Positions 6,867 through 15,989 of a DNA stretch of 64,000 bases are shown in pieces; position 1 is the first letter of the stretch; every line of letters begins with the position of its first letter. The notes beneath the pieces are model-generated. The model did not search any database, was not told the DNA's origin, and worked only from the letters and a program-made list of their open reading frames with translations. The stretch comes from Thalassolituus maritimus (GTDB taxonomy: Bacteria > Pseudomonadota > Gammaproteobacteria > Pseudomonadales > Oceanobacteraceae). Made by a program: the position numbers and the translations under genes. Location: assembly GCF_900156675.1 (NCBI RefSeq), contig NZ_FTOH01000001.1:558001-622000 (forward strand). Reading direction: 5' to 3'.

Positions 6867-8798
6867 ATGGTATTAGTCAGACTACAGCAGGTTGAACTGG
6901 CATTCGGTGATCATGTTCTCCTCGATAAAGTCGATCTGGATGTTCAGAGCGGTGAACGTCTGTGTGTCGTCGGTCGTAATGGTGAAGGCAAGTCGACACT
7001 GCTTAAAATCATTAACCGTGAAATAACCCCGGACGATGGGGTGGTTCAGTACCGGGATACGCTGCGGGTTGCCGCTTTGCAGCAAGAGCTTCCTAAAAGC
7101 GTTGATGAGTCAGTTTATGACGTCGTTGCCGATGGTATTGGTGACCTCGGCGCGGTACTGGCGCGATATCACGAAGAAACAGCACGCGGTGCAGATGCTG
7201 ATCTGAAAAAGCTGGAGACTCTTCAGGCAAAAATCGAAGCTGCCGATGGCTGGCGCATCCAGCAGCGTGTGGATGCCATGATTCAGCGCCTGAACCTTCC
7301 TTCAGAAAGCCGCTTTAATGAGTTATCTGGCGGCTGGCAGCGCCGTGTCATGCTGGCGCGGGCTCTGGTAACTGACCCTGAATTACTCATCCTCGATGAG
7401 CCGACCAACCACATGGATGTTGAAACCATCGAGTGGCTGGAAGAACAGCTCAAGCAATTTAACGGCGCTCTGGTATTCATCAGTCACGACCGGGCATTCG
7501 TTCAGGCGCTCGCTACGCGTATCGTCGATCTGGACCGGGGCAACCTCTACAACTGGGTGGGTGATTACCGCGGCTTCCTGGAGTTTCGTGAAAAGCGCCT
7601 CGAAGACGAAGCCACCCAAAACGCGCTGTTTGATAAACGCCTTGCCGAAGAAGAAAAGTGGATTCGCCAGGGTATCAAGGCTCGCCGTACGCGTAACGAA
7701 GGTCGGGTCGAACGCCTGAAAGAAATGCGGAAACAACACTCTGCGCGCCGCGATCGCGTGGGAACAGCCAACATCAGCATGACCGGCTCTGAGAACTCAG
7801 GTAAGCAGGTATTCGAGCTGACCGACGTGAGCTACGCGTGGAAGGACGTCAGCCAGGTCAGAGATTTCTCGACCTTAGTCATGCGCAGCGACCGGATAGG
7901 TCTGGTCGGCCCGAACGGGGTGGGTAAAAGTACCTTATTAAAGTTGTTACTTGGAAAGCTGCAGCCTCAGTCAGGCAATATCCGCACGGGCACCAAACTC
8001 GAAGTTGCGTATTTCGATCAGTCGCGTGATGTGCTGGAAGAAGATAAATCCATTGCCGACAACGTCGCAGATGGCAAAGACCACGTTATCGTAAATGGTC
8101 AGAGCCGCCACGTAATTGGCTATCTGGGGGATTTCCTATTCCCGCCAGAACGCGCACGTACTCCGGTCAAAGCATTATCCGGTGGCGAGCGTAACCGGGT
8201 TATGCTGGCCAAGCTGTTCCTTAAACCGTGCAACTTACTGGTGATGGATGAGCCTACCAATGACCTCGATATTGAAACTCTCGAGTTGCTGGAAGAGCGC
8301 CTGATTGATTTCGACGGCACGTTATTACTCGTATCGCACGACCGTGCCTTTATCGATAACGTCGTTACTCAGCTTTGGGTTTTTGATGGCAGTGGCCATA
8401 TTGATGAACATGTCGGTGGCTACAGTGACTGGCATGAGCGTACCGGCGGTCATAGAAAGACACAAAAAGCCGAAGCGCCAGGGCAGAAGTCCGCTGATAG
8501 AACGCCAGAAGCACAGCCCGAAACTAAGCCAGAAGTACAGTCTGGTAAGAGACCCGCTGAAAAAACGGAAAAGAAAAAGCTGTCTTATAAGCTTCAGCGT
8601 GAACTGGATATGCTGCCCGAGCAGATTGCCACGGCGGAAGCAGAGCGGGATACCATTGTTGCCGTGACCGAAGCGGCAGATTTTTACAGCGGTGATCAGG
8701 ATCACGTTCAGGCAACTCTGGCAAAACTTGCTGAGGTAGAAGAGCAACTGGAAGTGCTTGAAATGCGCTGGCTCGAACTGGAGGAGATGACCGAATGA
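6867..8798 (+). CDS. uup: ABC-F family ATPase Uup
   Basis: A 643-residue soluble protein with two ABC ATPase domains and no membrane segments, the ABC-F layout. Walker A motifs are GRNGEGKST (36-44) and GPNGVGKST (348-356); both domains carry ABC signatures (ELSGGWQRRVMLARAL and LSGGERNRVMLAKLF) and Walker B LILDEPTNHMD / LLVMDEPTNDLD. After a charged linker the C-terminus (about 550-643) is a predicted coiled coil, the DNA-binding tail that distinguishes Uup from other ABC-F proteins. Uup is linked to ribosome function and to suppression of transposon precise excision. It is transcribed divergently from the RND pair and overlaps the next gene by 4 bases. Confidence 0.95.
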   Translation: MVLVRLQQVELAFGDHVLLDKVDLDVQSGERLCVVGRNGEGKSTLLKIINREITPDDGVVQYRDTLRVAALQQELPKSVDESVYDVVADGIGDLGAVLARYHEETARGADADLKKLETLQAKIEAADGWRIQQRVDAMIQRLNLPSESRFNELSGGWQRRVMLARALVTDPELLILDEPTNHMDVETIEWLEEQLKQFNGALVFISHDRAFVQALATRIVDLDRGNLYNWVGDYRGFLEFREKRLEDEATQNALFDKRLAEEEKWIRQGIKARRTRNEGRVERLKEMRKQHSARRDRVGTANISMTGSENSGKQVFELTDVSYAWKDVSQVRDFSTLVMRSDRIGLVGPNGVGKSTLLKLLLGKLQPQSGNIRTGTKLEVAYFDQSRDVLEEDKSIADNVADGKDHVIVNGQSRHVIGYLGDFLFPPERARTPVKALSGGERNRVMLAKLFLKPCNLLVMDEPTNDLDIETLELLEERLIDFDGTLLLVSHDRAFIDNVVTQLWVFDGSGHIDEHVGGYSDWHERTGGHRKTQKAEAPGQKSADRTPEAQPETKPEVQSGKRPAEKTEKKKLSYKLQRELDMLPEQIATAEAERDTIVAVTEAADFYSGDQDHVQATLAKLAEVEEQLEVLEMRWLELEEMTE

Positions 8799-9289
8799 TC
8801 TGGCCAATAGCAATCCTGGTAGGGCTCGTGGTATTCGGATCGGTTTATTGGTTAAAACCGAGCCCGCGTGACACGCGCCTTGCTGCACTCAGGCTGGATG
8901 CCATTAAGCGCAAGCTGCATGTGCGTCAATACACCTTTAAACCGGACTCGGCGAAAACCGGCATTCGTGACGCCTTTACAGGGACCAACTACACCCTGAT
9001 GGACCCGAAACCGAAAAAGCGCGATAGCGGTGAGCTTCTGTGGCGCGTCGTTGGTCAGCAAGGTTGGGATAATGATGGATTGCCAGAAGGACTTGCCTGG
9101 CATGATCAGGGCAGCGAGCAGGATGCTCAGTTAGTTACACGGCTTGTAAAAGAACTGCCGGATGATTTGCTGTTGCTTGAGGTATACAGCAACCGGGTGA
9201 CCATGATGCCGGCAGAAAACAAGACGGCCAACGCAGCCGCCTATGAAGCGTTTCTTACCGAAATACTGAACTCAGTCGTTCACTCGTAA
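8795..9289 (+). CDS. conserved-looking small membrane-anchored protein of unknown function
   Basis: A 164-residue protein whose ATG overlaps the uup stop codon (ATGA), so it is probably co-translated with Uup. The N-terminus (residues 1-20, WPIAILVGLVVFGSVYWL) is a single membrane segment; the remainder is a soluble, charged domain with a Trp-rich stretch (LLWRVVGQQGWDNDGLPEGLAW). I do not recognise a family. Coupling to uup suggests a related membrane-side or regulatory role, which is only a guess. The 3' end overlaps the convergent gene at 9280 by 10 bases. Confidence 0.75.
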   Translation: MIWPIAILVGLVVFGSVYWLKPSPRDTRLAALRLDAIKRKLHVRQYTFKPDSAKTGIRDAFTGTNYTLMDPKPKKRDSGELLWRVVGQQGWDNDGLPEGLAWHDQGSEQDAQLVTRLVKELPDDLLLLEVYSNRVTMMPAENKTANAAAYEAFLTEILNSVVHS

Positions 9290-10035
9290 GAAGCAGCCAG
9301 CTGGTGGAGCGCTTCAACGATACTGTCGTTGTAGTTAACCACCAGAAACGGGACAGAGTTTTCGTTGTAGTTCGAAATCGACCGACTCAGGAACTCCCAC
9401 TTATGACGAATGGCACTGACGCGCAGTTCGTCTTCTTCTGGAATAACCGCATCAAGTTTGTTCAGAAGCTGTTCAAAGTCTTCTGCCATCTCTTTCGGGC
9501 TCTGTTCCTGATACCCAACAAATACCTGCCCAAGGTAACTCGTCCCCCGACCTGTGTACTGAGACGTGATGTCAGACATCCGGAAGGCGAGGGCGCGAGC
9601 CAGGCTAGTCACTTCACTAACTTCGCCTGTCTTTTCTAACTGATCGGCCGCGGTAATTAACGCAAGGCAGGCGTCACCCATGTCATTCACTAAACGCATG
9701 TCCGGATAACCCCGGGTTACGATATCTTTGCGGTTGGCAGCCATCAGGCTATTAAAATGATCCCAACGTTTGACCAGGTCGCTCGCTGTGTCTGCTGGGA
9801 TTTCATCCTCTGAACCACTAATGATACGGCTTGCTGCCGCATAGGCTGAGGCCATCGAATTATCGACCCGGTTGGCGTACTTCAGATCCGCATCCAGCCC
9901 CTGATACATGTAGAAGCTGGCCATGGCGTTAGTGATCTGAACCTTAAGCGTATGGATATCGGCCGGGTCTGAAGCAACAGCGCGAAAACTGAAAAAAAAG
10001 GTGGCTACAAAAAGGGTGATGCGGGTCTTGTTCAT
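9280..10035 (-). CDS. periplasmic protein of unknown function
   Basis: A 251-residue protein; I use ATG 10035 because it starts a standard signal peptide (MNKTRITLFVATFFFSFRAVAS, cleavage after about residue 22). The upstream extension to 10062 would put nine extra residues before it. The mature protein is predicted to be almost entirely alpha-helical, with regularly spaced charged residues, as in type-IV pilus methyl-accepting or helical-bundle periplasmic proteins. No family motif is recognised. It is convergent with and overlaps the upstream gene by 10 bases and is divergent from fadBA. Confidence 0.75.
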   Translation of the reverse strand: MNKTRITLFVATFFFSFRAVASDPADIHTLKVQITNAMASFYMYQGLDADLKYANRVDNSMASAYAAASRIISGSEDEIPADTASDLVKRWDHFNSLMAANRKDIVTRGYPDMRLVNDMGDACLALITAADQLEKTGEVSEVTSLARALAFRMSDITSQYTGRGTSYLGQVFVGYQEQSPKEMAEDFEQLLNKLDAVIPEEDELRVSAIRHKWEFLSRSISNYNENSVPFLVVNYNDSIVEALHQLAASYE

Positions 10036-10249
10036 AATGTGTCTCTGGTGACTTTCTAACAAGCAATCCCGTCAGTTTATTCTTAACTTACAATCCAGCC
10101 CATAGACGCTTACAAAGGGTAACAATTCTGGCCTGATCGGCAGCGGTGCTAAAGGCCTATGAACGTCAATATCCCGACATGCCCTGATTCTGAATCTGGC
10201 GTGATCTATTGACTTTCATGCGCCTCTCTGGGAAGGTGTGCCTCTCAGA

Positions 10250-10267
10250 TTCAAACGCTCGTATGAA
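10250..10267 (+). promoter_or_regulatory. candidate PsrA/FadR-type operator upstream of fadBA
   Basis: The sequence TTCAAACGCTCGTATGAA is an imperfect palindrome that fits CAAAC-N4-GTTTG, the motif reported for the fatty-acid-responsive TetR regulator PsrA in gammaproteobacteria, with one mismatch (GTATG for GTTTG). It lies about 100 bases before the fadB start. Next to it, TTGCTT-TTT-AAGCAA (10272-10286) is a second inverted repeat. In this model fatty acyl-CoA would relieve repression of beta-oxidation. The rest of 10036-10368 holds no gene. Confidence 0.55.
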
Positions 10268-10368
10268 TTGTTTGCTTTTTAAGCAATTGAGCCTTGTTTC
10301 ACCAACCGGCGCGGTATCCAAACGGGTATCTGACTGCCAACAGCTAACCACCATGTGGAGATCAGTTG

Positions 10369-12516
10369 ATGATTTACGAAGGTAAAGCCATCACGGTAAC
10401 CCTGATCGACGGCGGAATCGCCGAACTGAAATTCGATCTGCAGGGCGAATCAGTTAACAAGTTCAACCGCGTAACTATTGAAGATCTGGACGCTGCTGTT
10501 AAAGCAATCCAGGGCAACAGTGACGTTAAAGGTGTTCTTGTTACTTCTGGCAAAGACGTATTTATCGTAGGTGCGGACATCACCGAATTTGGCGAAACGT
10601 TCAAGCGTAGCGAAGAAGAAATCGCTGCCTGGACCCTCGAAGCCAACCAGATTTTCAACGCATTCGAAGATCTTGAAGTACCAACTCTGACAGCGATTAA
10701 CGGCATCGCTCTGGGTGGTGGTTTTGAAATGTGCCTTGCTTCAGACCTGCGTATCATGTCTGACAAAGCCAAGGTCGGTCTGCCTGAAGTTAAACTGGGC
10801 CTGATGCCCGGCTTCGGTGGTACCGTTCGTCTGCCACGCGTTATCGGCGCAGATAACGCGATCGAGTGGATCTGCATGGGCGCTGAAAACCGCCCGGACA
10901 AAGCACTGAAAGACGGCGCAGTAGATGCAGTTGTTGCTGCTGACAAGCTGCACGAACAAGCCGTTGCTATGTTGAAGTCTGCAATCGCAGGTGAGATCAA
11001 CTGGCAGGCACGTCGCGAAGAGAAAAAAGCTAAGCTGAAGCTCAACGCGATGGAAGGCATGATGGTATTCGAAACTGCTAAAGGTTTCGTTGCTGGTCAG
11101 ACTAAAGGTCAGTACCCAGCGCCAATTGTTGCGATTAAAACTATGCAGAAAGCCGCTAACTCGCCACGCGACAAAGCTCTGGAAGCAGAAGCAAAAGGTT
11201 TCGCACAGCTGGCTAAAACTTCAGAGAGCAACGCTCTGATCGGTCTGTTCATGAACGACCAGCTGCTGAAGAAAAAAGCAAAAGACTACGACAAGAAAGC
11301 CAAGCCTACTAACAAGGCTGCGGTACTTGGCGCAGGTATCATGGGTGGCGGTATCGCTTATCAGTCTGCACTGAAAGGCACCCCAATTATGATGAAAGAC
11401 ATCAACGAAGCAGGTATCGAGCTGGGCTTGAACGAAGCCAACAAGCTGCTGGCCAAGCGCGTCGAGAAGAAGAAAATGAAGCCTGCTGCCATGGGTGAAG
11501 CGCTTAACCGCATTCGTCCTACTCTGAGCTATGGCGATTTCGGTGACGTAGACACAGTTGTAGAAGCTGTTGTTGAAAACCCGAAAGTGAAGAAGGCTGT
11601 ACTGGCAGACCTGGAAGATCAGGTAACTGAAGACACCATCATCACCTCTAACACCTCTACCATCAGTATCGACCTGCTGGCGGCAGACCTGAAGCGTCCT
11701 GAGAACTTCCTGGGTATGCACTTCTTCAACCCAGTGCACATGATGCCTCTGGTTGAAGTTATCCGTGGTTCTAAAACTTCAGAAGAAGCGGTTGCTACTG
11801 TTGTTGCTTACGCGAAGAAAATGGGTAAGACCCCAATCGTTGTAAACGACTGCCCAGGCTTCCTGGTTAACCGTGTACTCTTCCCTTACTTCGCTGGTTT
11901 CGCTGGCCTGGTACGTGACGGTGGCGACTTCACCAAGATCGACAAAGTGATGGAGAAGTTCGGTTTCCCAATGGGTCCTGCTTACCTGCTTGACGTTGTT
12001 GGTATCGACACTGGCGTTCACGCCAACGAAGTGATGGCTGAAGGCTTCCCAGACCGTATGAAGGCAGACTTCAAGTCGGCCATGGAAGTGATGTTCGAAA
12101 ACGAACGTTACGGCCAGAAGAACGGCAAAGGTTTCTACGTGTATGAAACCGACAAGCGTGGTAAGCCGAAGAAAGTTGTTGATGAAACAACTTACGAGCT
12201 GATCAAGCCAGTTGTTGCCGACGCAAAAGAATTCGACGCAGAAGAAATCATCGCACGCTGCATGATTCCAATGTGTATCGAAGTAGCACGTTGTATTGAA
12301 GAAGGCATCGTAGACACTGCTTCTGAAGCAGATATGGGCCTGATCTTCGGTATCGGCTTCCCTCCATTCCGTGGTGGTGCATGTCGTTACATGGATTCTG
12401 TAGGCATGGCTGACTTCGTTGCACTGTGCGACAAGTACGCTCACCTCGGCAATCTGTACCAGGCAACCGATCGCATGCGTGAAATGGCAGCGAACGGCGA
12501 AAGCTACTTCGGTTAA
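10369..12516 (+). CDS. fadB: fatty acid oxidation complex alpha subunit FadB
   Basis: A 715-residue multifunctional enzyme of the beta-oxidation cycle: enoyl-CoA hydratase/isomerase at the N-terminus and L-3-hydroxyacyl-CoA dehydrogenase at the C-terminus. The hydratase glutamates are Glu120 (in ALGGGFE) and Glu140 (in GLPE), equivalent to Glu119/139 of E. coli FadB. The dehydrogenase half has the NAD-binding loop [11 protein letters not shown] and the catalytic His in [10 protein letters not shown] chose ATG 10369 over an in-frame TTG three bases earlier; GGAG lies before it. It forms an operon with fadA 25 bases downstream and works as an alpha2-beta2 complex. Its codon use is strongly biased toward preferred codons (GTT, CTG, GAA), suggesting high expression. 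Confidence 0.98.
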   Translation: MIYEGKAITVTLIDGGIAELKFDLQGESVNKFNRVTIEDLDAAVKAIQGNSDVKGVLVTSGKDVFIVGADITEFGETFKRSEEEIAAWTLEANQIFNAFEDLEVPTLTAINGIALGGGFEMCLASDLRIMSDKAKVGLPEVKLGLMPGFGGTVRLPRVIGADNAIEWICMGAENRPDKALKDGAVDAVVAADKLHEQAVAMLKSAIAGEINWQARREEKKAKLKLNAMEGMMVFETAKGFVAGQTKGQYPAPIVAIKTMQKAANSPRDKALEAEAKGFAQLAKTSESNALIGLFMNDQLLKKKAKDYDKKAKPTNKAAVLGAGIMGGGIAYQSALKGTPIMMKDINEAGIELGLNEANKLLAKRVEKKKMKPAAMGEALNRIRPTLSYGDFGDVDTVVEAVVENPKVKKAVLADLEDQVTEDTIITSNTSTISIDLLAADLKRPENFLGMHFFNPVHMMPLVEVIRGSKTSEEAVATVVAYAKKMGKTPIVVNDCPGFLVNRVLFPYFAGFAGLVRDGGDFTKIDKVMEKFGFPMGPAYLLDVVGIDTGVHANEVMAEGFPDRMKADFKSAMEVMFENERYGQKNGKGFYVYETDKRGKPKKVVDETTYELIKPVVADAKEFDAEEIIARCMIPMCIEVARCIEEGIVDTASEADMGLIFGIGFPPFRGGACRYMDSVGMADFVALCDKYAHLGNLYQATDRMREMAANGESYFG

Positions 12517-12538
12517 TAAGCGCACCAGGAGAATTTAA

Positions 12539-13720
<1,182 letters not shown>

Positions 13721-13748
13721 GCGCTACTGCGCTCGCCTGACCTTTGTT

Positions 13749-13807
13749 AAAGATCTCTTCGCAATGCTCATGTAGGCTAACTACACTCCGCTTGCTCAGA
13801 GATCTTT
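13749..13807. repeat. intergenic hairpin element after fadA
   Basis: Perfect 10-bp arms AAAGATCTCT (13749-13758) and AGAGATCTTT (13798-13807) enclose a central GTAG-gctaa-CTAC hairpin. It lies between the fadA stop codon and the terminator. Its plan of an outer inverted repeat with an inner CTAC/GTAG hairpin and nearby GCTTGCTC resembles the 119-bp tRNA spacer repeats, which suggests a dispersed family of intergenic palindromes. Confidence 0.7.
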
Positions 13808-13861
13808 GCCTCGGTCAGCCATCGCTCGCGACGCGCTCCTAACCCGAGACGTTGCAAAAAG

Positions 13862-13887
13862 AACCGGCCACTTGGCCGGTTTTTTTG
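13862..13887 (+). terminator. factor-independent terminator of fadBA
   Basis: The stem AACCGGCC / GGCCGGTT with loop ACTT is followed by a run of seven T residues. It ends the fadBA operon, about 140 bases after the fadA stop codon. Confidence 0.9.
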
Positions 13888-13917
13888 TGCCTGAGATTTG
13901 TGACAGGGCGGGAATTT

Positions 13918-14098
13918 GTAGGAGGGAATCATATTCCCGACGGTGTTGGCGGTAGCTAAACTTCTTATCGTCGTAACCTCCAGTGTTGTAGGAGCGCAAC
14001 GCGAAGCTTGCGCGATTGATTTCTCCACTGAACCAATTCTTTCTTTGAGACTGCGGCTCATTGTGGGAGCGAATCAGCCGGAGGCTATTCGCGATGGG
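13918..14098. repeat. cluster of three REP-like palindromes
   Basis: Three units share the start GT(A/G)GGAG followed by a short GC-rich or AT-cored stem: 13918-13943 (GGGAAT/ATTCCC), 13988-14017 (GCGCAAcgcgaagcTTGCGC) and 14063-14098 (GCGAATagcc-like arms GCGAAT/ATTCGC followed by GATGGGG). This GTAGGAGCG...CGCGAT form is the same as the REP elements of Pseudomonas. REP elements are mobilised by RAYT transposases, of which relics lie 1.6-7 kb downstream. Confidence 0.75.
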
Positions 14099-14189
14099 GC
14101 CTAATCAGTGTTCGTATACTCACACTTGATCGTCGGATAGTAGGGTAGTACCGTTACTCAACCGCCGAGTTTTACGATAAGGATATCTA

Positions 14190-14744
14190 ATGCAAGCAAC
14201 ACACTTAGATGCAGAGCGAAGATACGAGCAACTTCGATTAAAGGCTCGCAAATTAGCTGAAGCGTCACTACCACCCAAATATAAAGGTGTTGTGAGTCTG
14301 AAAGGTATCGACTCGCATTCGCTTGCTCGGGCTAAGGCTTGGGAGGTGAGTGATAAGCGGCACGTTGATTAGGAATGGACAGCGGGCTAGAACGTATACA
14401 GCCGTCGTTACCCTAAGCGATTTGAGCTTGCGATCTGGAAGTCTGATATCCTATGCGGCCTGTCGATTGGTCGCCCGTCATACAATGGCTCTCGACTCAG
14501 AATAGATTTTGTTGAGCGCGCACCTGACAACTGCCCATTGCGTGGGCAAGTCATGCAATTAAACCTGCTCGCAGCAGAAGGTTATGCACAACGCATTGGT
14601 GCAGACGAACTGCGTATCATGCACCCATCTAACCAAGAGCTCGTAAACTATTACTCCCGCTACGGATATAAATACGTCAAAGGTACTATGGGACTTGACG
14701 ACGTGCACGAACAGAAACCTCATTACCTATACAAGAGGTTGTAG
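14190..14744 (+). pseudogene. GNAT-type acetyltransferase gene interrupted by two in-frame amber codons
   Basis: One reading frame from ATG 14190 (ribosome binding site AAGGA) to TAG 14744 would give about 184 residues. It is broken only by TAG at 14370-14372 (codon 61) and TAG at 14388-14390 (codon 67). The text continues smoothly across both: KRHVD-stop-EWTAG-stop-NVYSRRYPKRFELAIW, then LCGLSIGRPSYNGSRLRIDF, ADELRIMHPSNQELVNYYSRYGY. Related GNAT-like proteins known from Shewanella and Vibrio cassettes have Trp and Tyr at these places, as I recall, so TGG to TAG and TAY to TAG changes would explain both. It is most likely a recent pseudogene; the rest of the frame is intact. Confidence 0.75.
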
Positions 14745-14745
14745 T

Positions 14746-14922
14746 ATGACTGATAAACATAAGTCGAATAATGAGCGACTAAAAGAGATTCAGGAAAAGC
14801 TGAAAAAGCGCTCTGAGGAGATTTTTGAGAATGGCCCAGATTTTGATGAGCCTCAGCATACCGGTGATCCGTCGAAGATATTTGAAGATGATGAGGCTGG
14901 TAATGATAGTAAAAGTGACTAA
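14746..14922 (+). CDS. small acidic hydrophilic protein, unknown
   Basis: A 58-residue protein starting one base after the acetyltransferase stop codon, so translation would be coupled to the upstream frame. It opens with a charged helix (NERLKEIQEKLKKRSEEIF) and ends in an Asp/Glu-rich tail (FEDDEAGNDSKSD). An earlier in-frame ATG at 14695 lies inside the acetyltransferase gene and is not preferred. No family recognised. If the upstream acetyltransferase is dead, this gene may lose its translation. Confidence 0.6.
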   Translation: MTDKHKSNNERLKEIQEKLKKRSEEIFENGPDFDEPQHTGDPSKIFEDDEAGNDSKSD

Positions 14923-14982
14923 TAATTTTTAAGTGTAATTTTATTTTATTACCACCATATTCGGGATTGAGTCAGAGTATAC

Positions 14983-15372
14983 ATGTTAACACTGAGGAAA
15001 AATTATCTATTACTAGGTATTATAATGAGTATTCTGGGATGCGCTAACAACGTAAGCCAATCGAATAAGAACGTATGGGTTTATGACTCTCGCCAACGCA
15101 TGCAGTGTCAAAAAAATTACTCGCTCGAAAACAGTAAGCAGCTTCTAACTAGCATAGGTGTTGCTGTAAGCAATTCAGCTTGTGGTTACCCAACAACATT
15201 TGCGACCTGTCAGGCGTGCTTTATCTGTGGTACAGGCGAAGTCATTGTGCATGAAATACATGTATCAGATCTATCGAGTGCGATAGACGAAGGATTTTAC
15301 ACACTAGATAGTAAGGAAAATTATGACTCCATAGAACAATATATGCTTACACCATGCAAGGGTTTTGACTGA
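14983..15372 (+). CDS. small cysteine-rich lipoprotein, unknown
   Basis: A 129-residue protein with a lipoprotein signal peptide: basic start (MLTLRKNY), hydrophobic core and lipobox ILGC with the acylated cysteine at about residue 20. The mature part contains seven more cysteines, including CGYPTTFATCQACFICGTGE, which points to disulfide bonding in the periplasm or on the outer membrane. The region is AT-rich compared with the core genes. Not recognised. Confidence 0.65.
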   Translation: MLTLRKNYLLLGIIMSILGCANNVSQSNKNVWVYDSRQRMQCQKNYSLENSKQLLTSIGVAVSNSACGYPTTFATCQACFICGTGEVIVHEIHVSDLSSAIDEGFYTLDSKENYDSIEQYMLTPCKGFD

Positions 15373-15647
15373 CTATTGTAGTACGGTGCCCAAATGGATA
15401 GCTATGGTAATACCCAGCGGTTGAGCTGACGAAAATCTAGCGAGAATGGAGCAAACGCTGTGAGCTCTCACTTAGAAGAAGCGGGTGATTTCTTCTCAAT
15501 TCCTGGTATTTCAGGTACGAAAAATCCCAGCAGGCGCTGGTTGTGTAGTGCAAAAAGTAATAGGACACCCATCGTAGTACTTTATTCCGATTGAACAAAA
15601 TTTAGGCTCTGATACGCTTTGGTGGTCTTTGTTGAAGGATCAACACT

Positions 15648-15842
15648 ATGCCAAAGCCATGAAAACATCAGATATCGCTAGATACGACTCCTTATTATCA
15701 TTGCGTTTCACGTTGTATTCGTCGAGCATTTCTTTGCAGAACAGATAAATTGACGGGTGAATGTTACGAACATCGCCGTGGCTGGCTGGAAGATAAATTA
15801 CTGGCCTTGCCCCAAACCTTCGCTATTGAAATTTCTGCGTAA
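15648..15842 (+). pseudogene. RAYT (REP-associated tyrosine transposase) N-terminal relic
   Basis: From ATG 15648 one frame gives 65 codons that read MPKP-stop-KHQISLDTTPYYHCVSRC, then IRRAFLCR, LTGECYEHRRGWLEDKLLALPQTF and a stop at 15842. This is the N-terminus of the Y1-type transposases associated with REP elements, which begin MPRPRK.Q.SLDATPYYHCVSRC. It has one internal stop (an Arg codon changed to TGA at codon 5) and is truncated after about 65 of the usual 250-320 residues, before the catalytic HxH and Tyr motifs. The leader AATAGGACACCCAT at 15559-15572 recurs at two other places. The remaining sequence from 15373 to 15989 holds no intact gene. Confidence 0.8.
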
Positions 15843-15989
15843 GCGATCATTACTCGATACTGACTTATACGTCCAGATGGTCTCATAATACCCAGTGAAA
15901 TCTATGATTAAGGAAGTATATCCTTTATAGTGTGCTCTGCGTCGTCATCCATAGTGCGGCAAAGGAATTGAGCTTTATAGGGAAGCAGT

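Noticed and set aside
10209-10214. TTGACT as the -35 box of fadBA
   Set aside because: No acceptable -10 element lies 16-18 bases downstream.
14370-14390. Recoding of TAG as an amino acid
   Set aside because: Other genes in the window end normally and no suppressor tRNA was visible, so a plain pseudogene is the simpler view; kept only as a possibility in the finding.
14190-14922. Integron cassette for the acetyltransferase and the small protein after it
   Set aside because: Related proteins are found in cassettes, but no attC-like inverted repeats with GTTRRRY cores and no integrase were seen around it.
14190-14922. Toxin-antitoxin pair (GNAT toxin with a small acidic antitoxin)
   Set aside because: GNAT toxins follow a DNA-binding antitoxin; here the acidic gene comes second, lacks a DNA-binding motif, and the GNAT frame is broken by stops.
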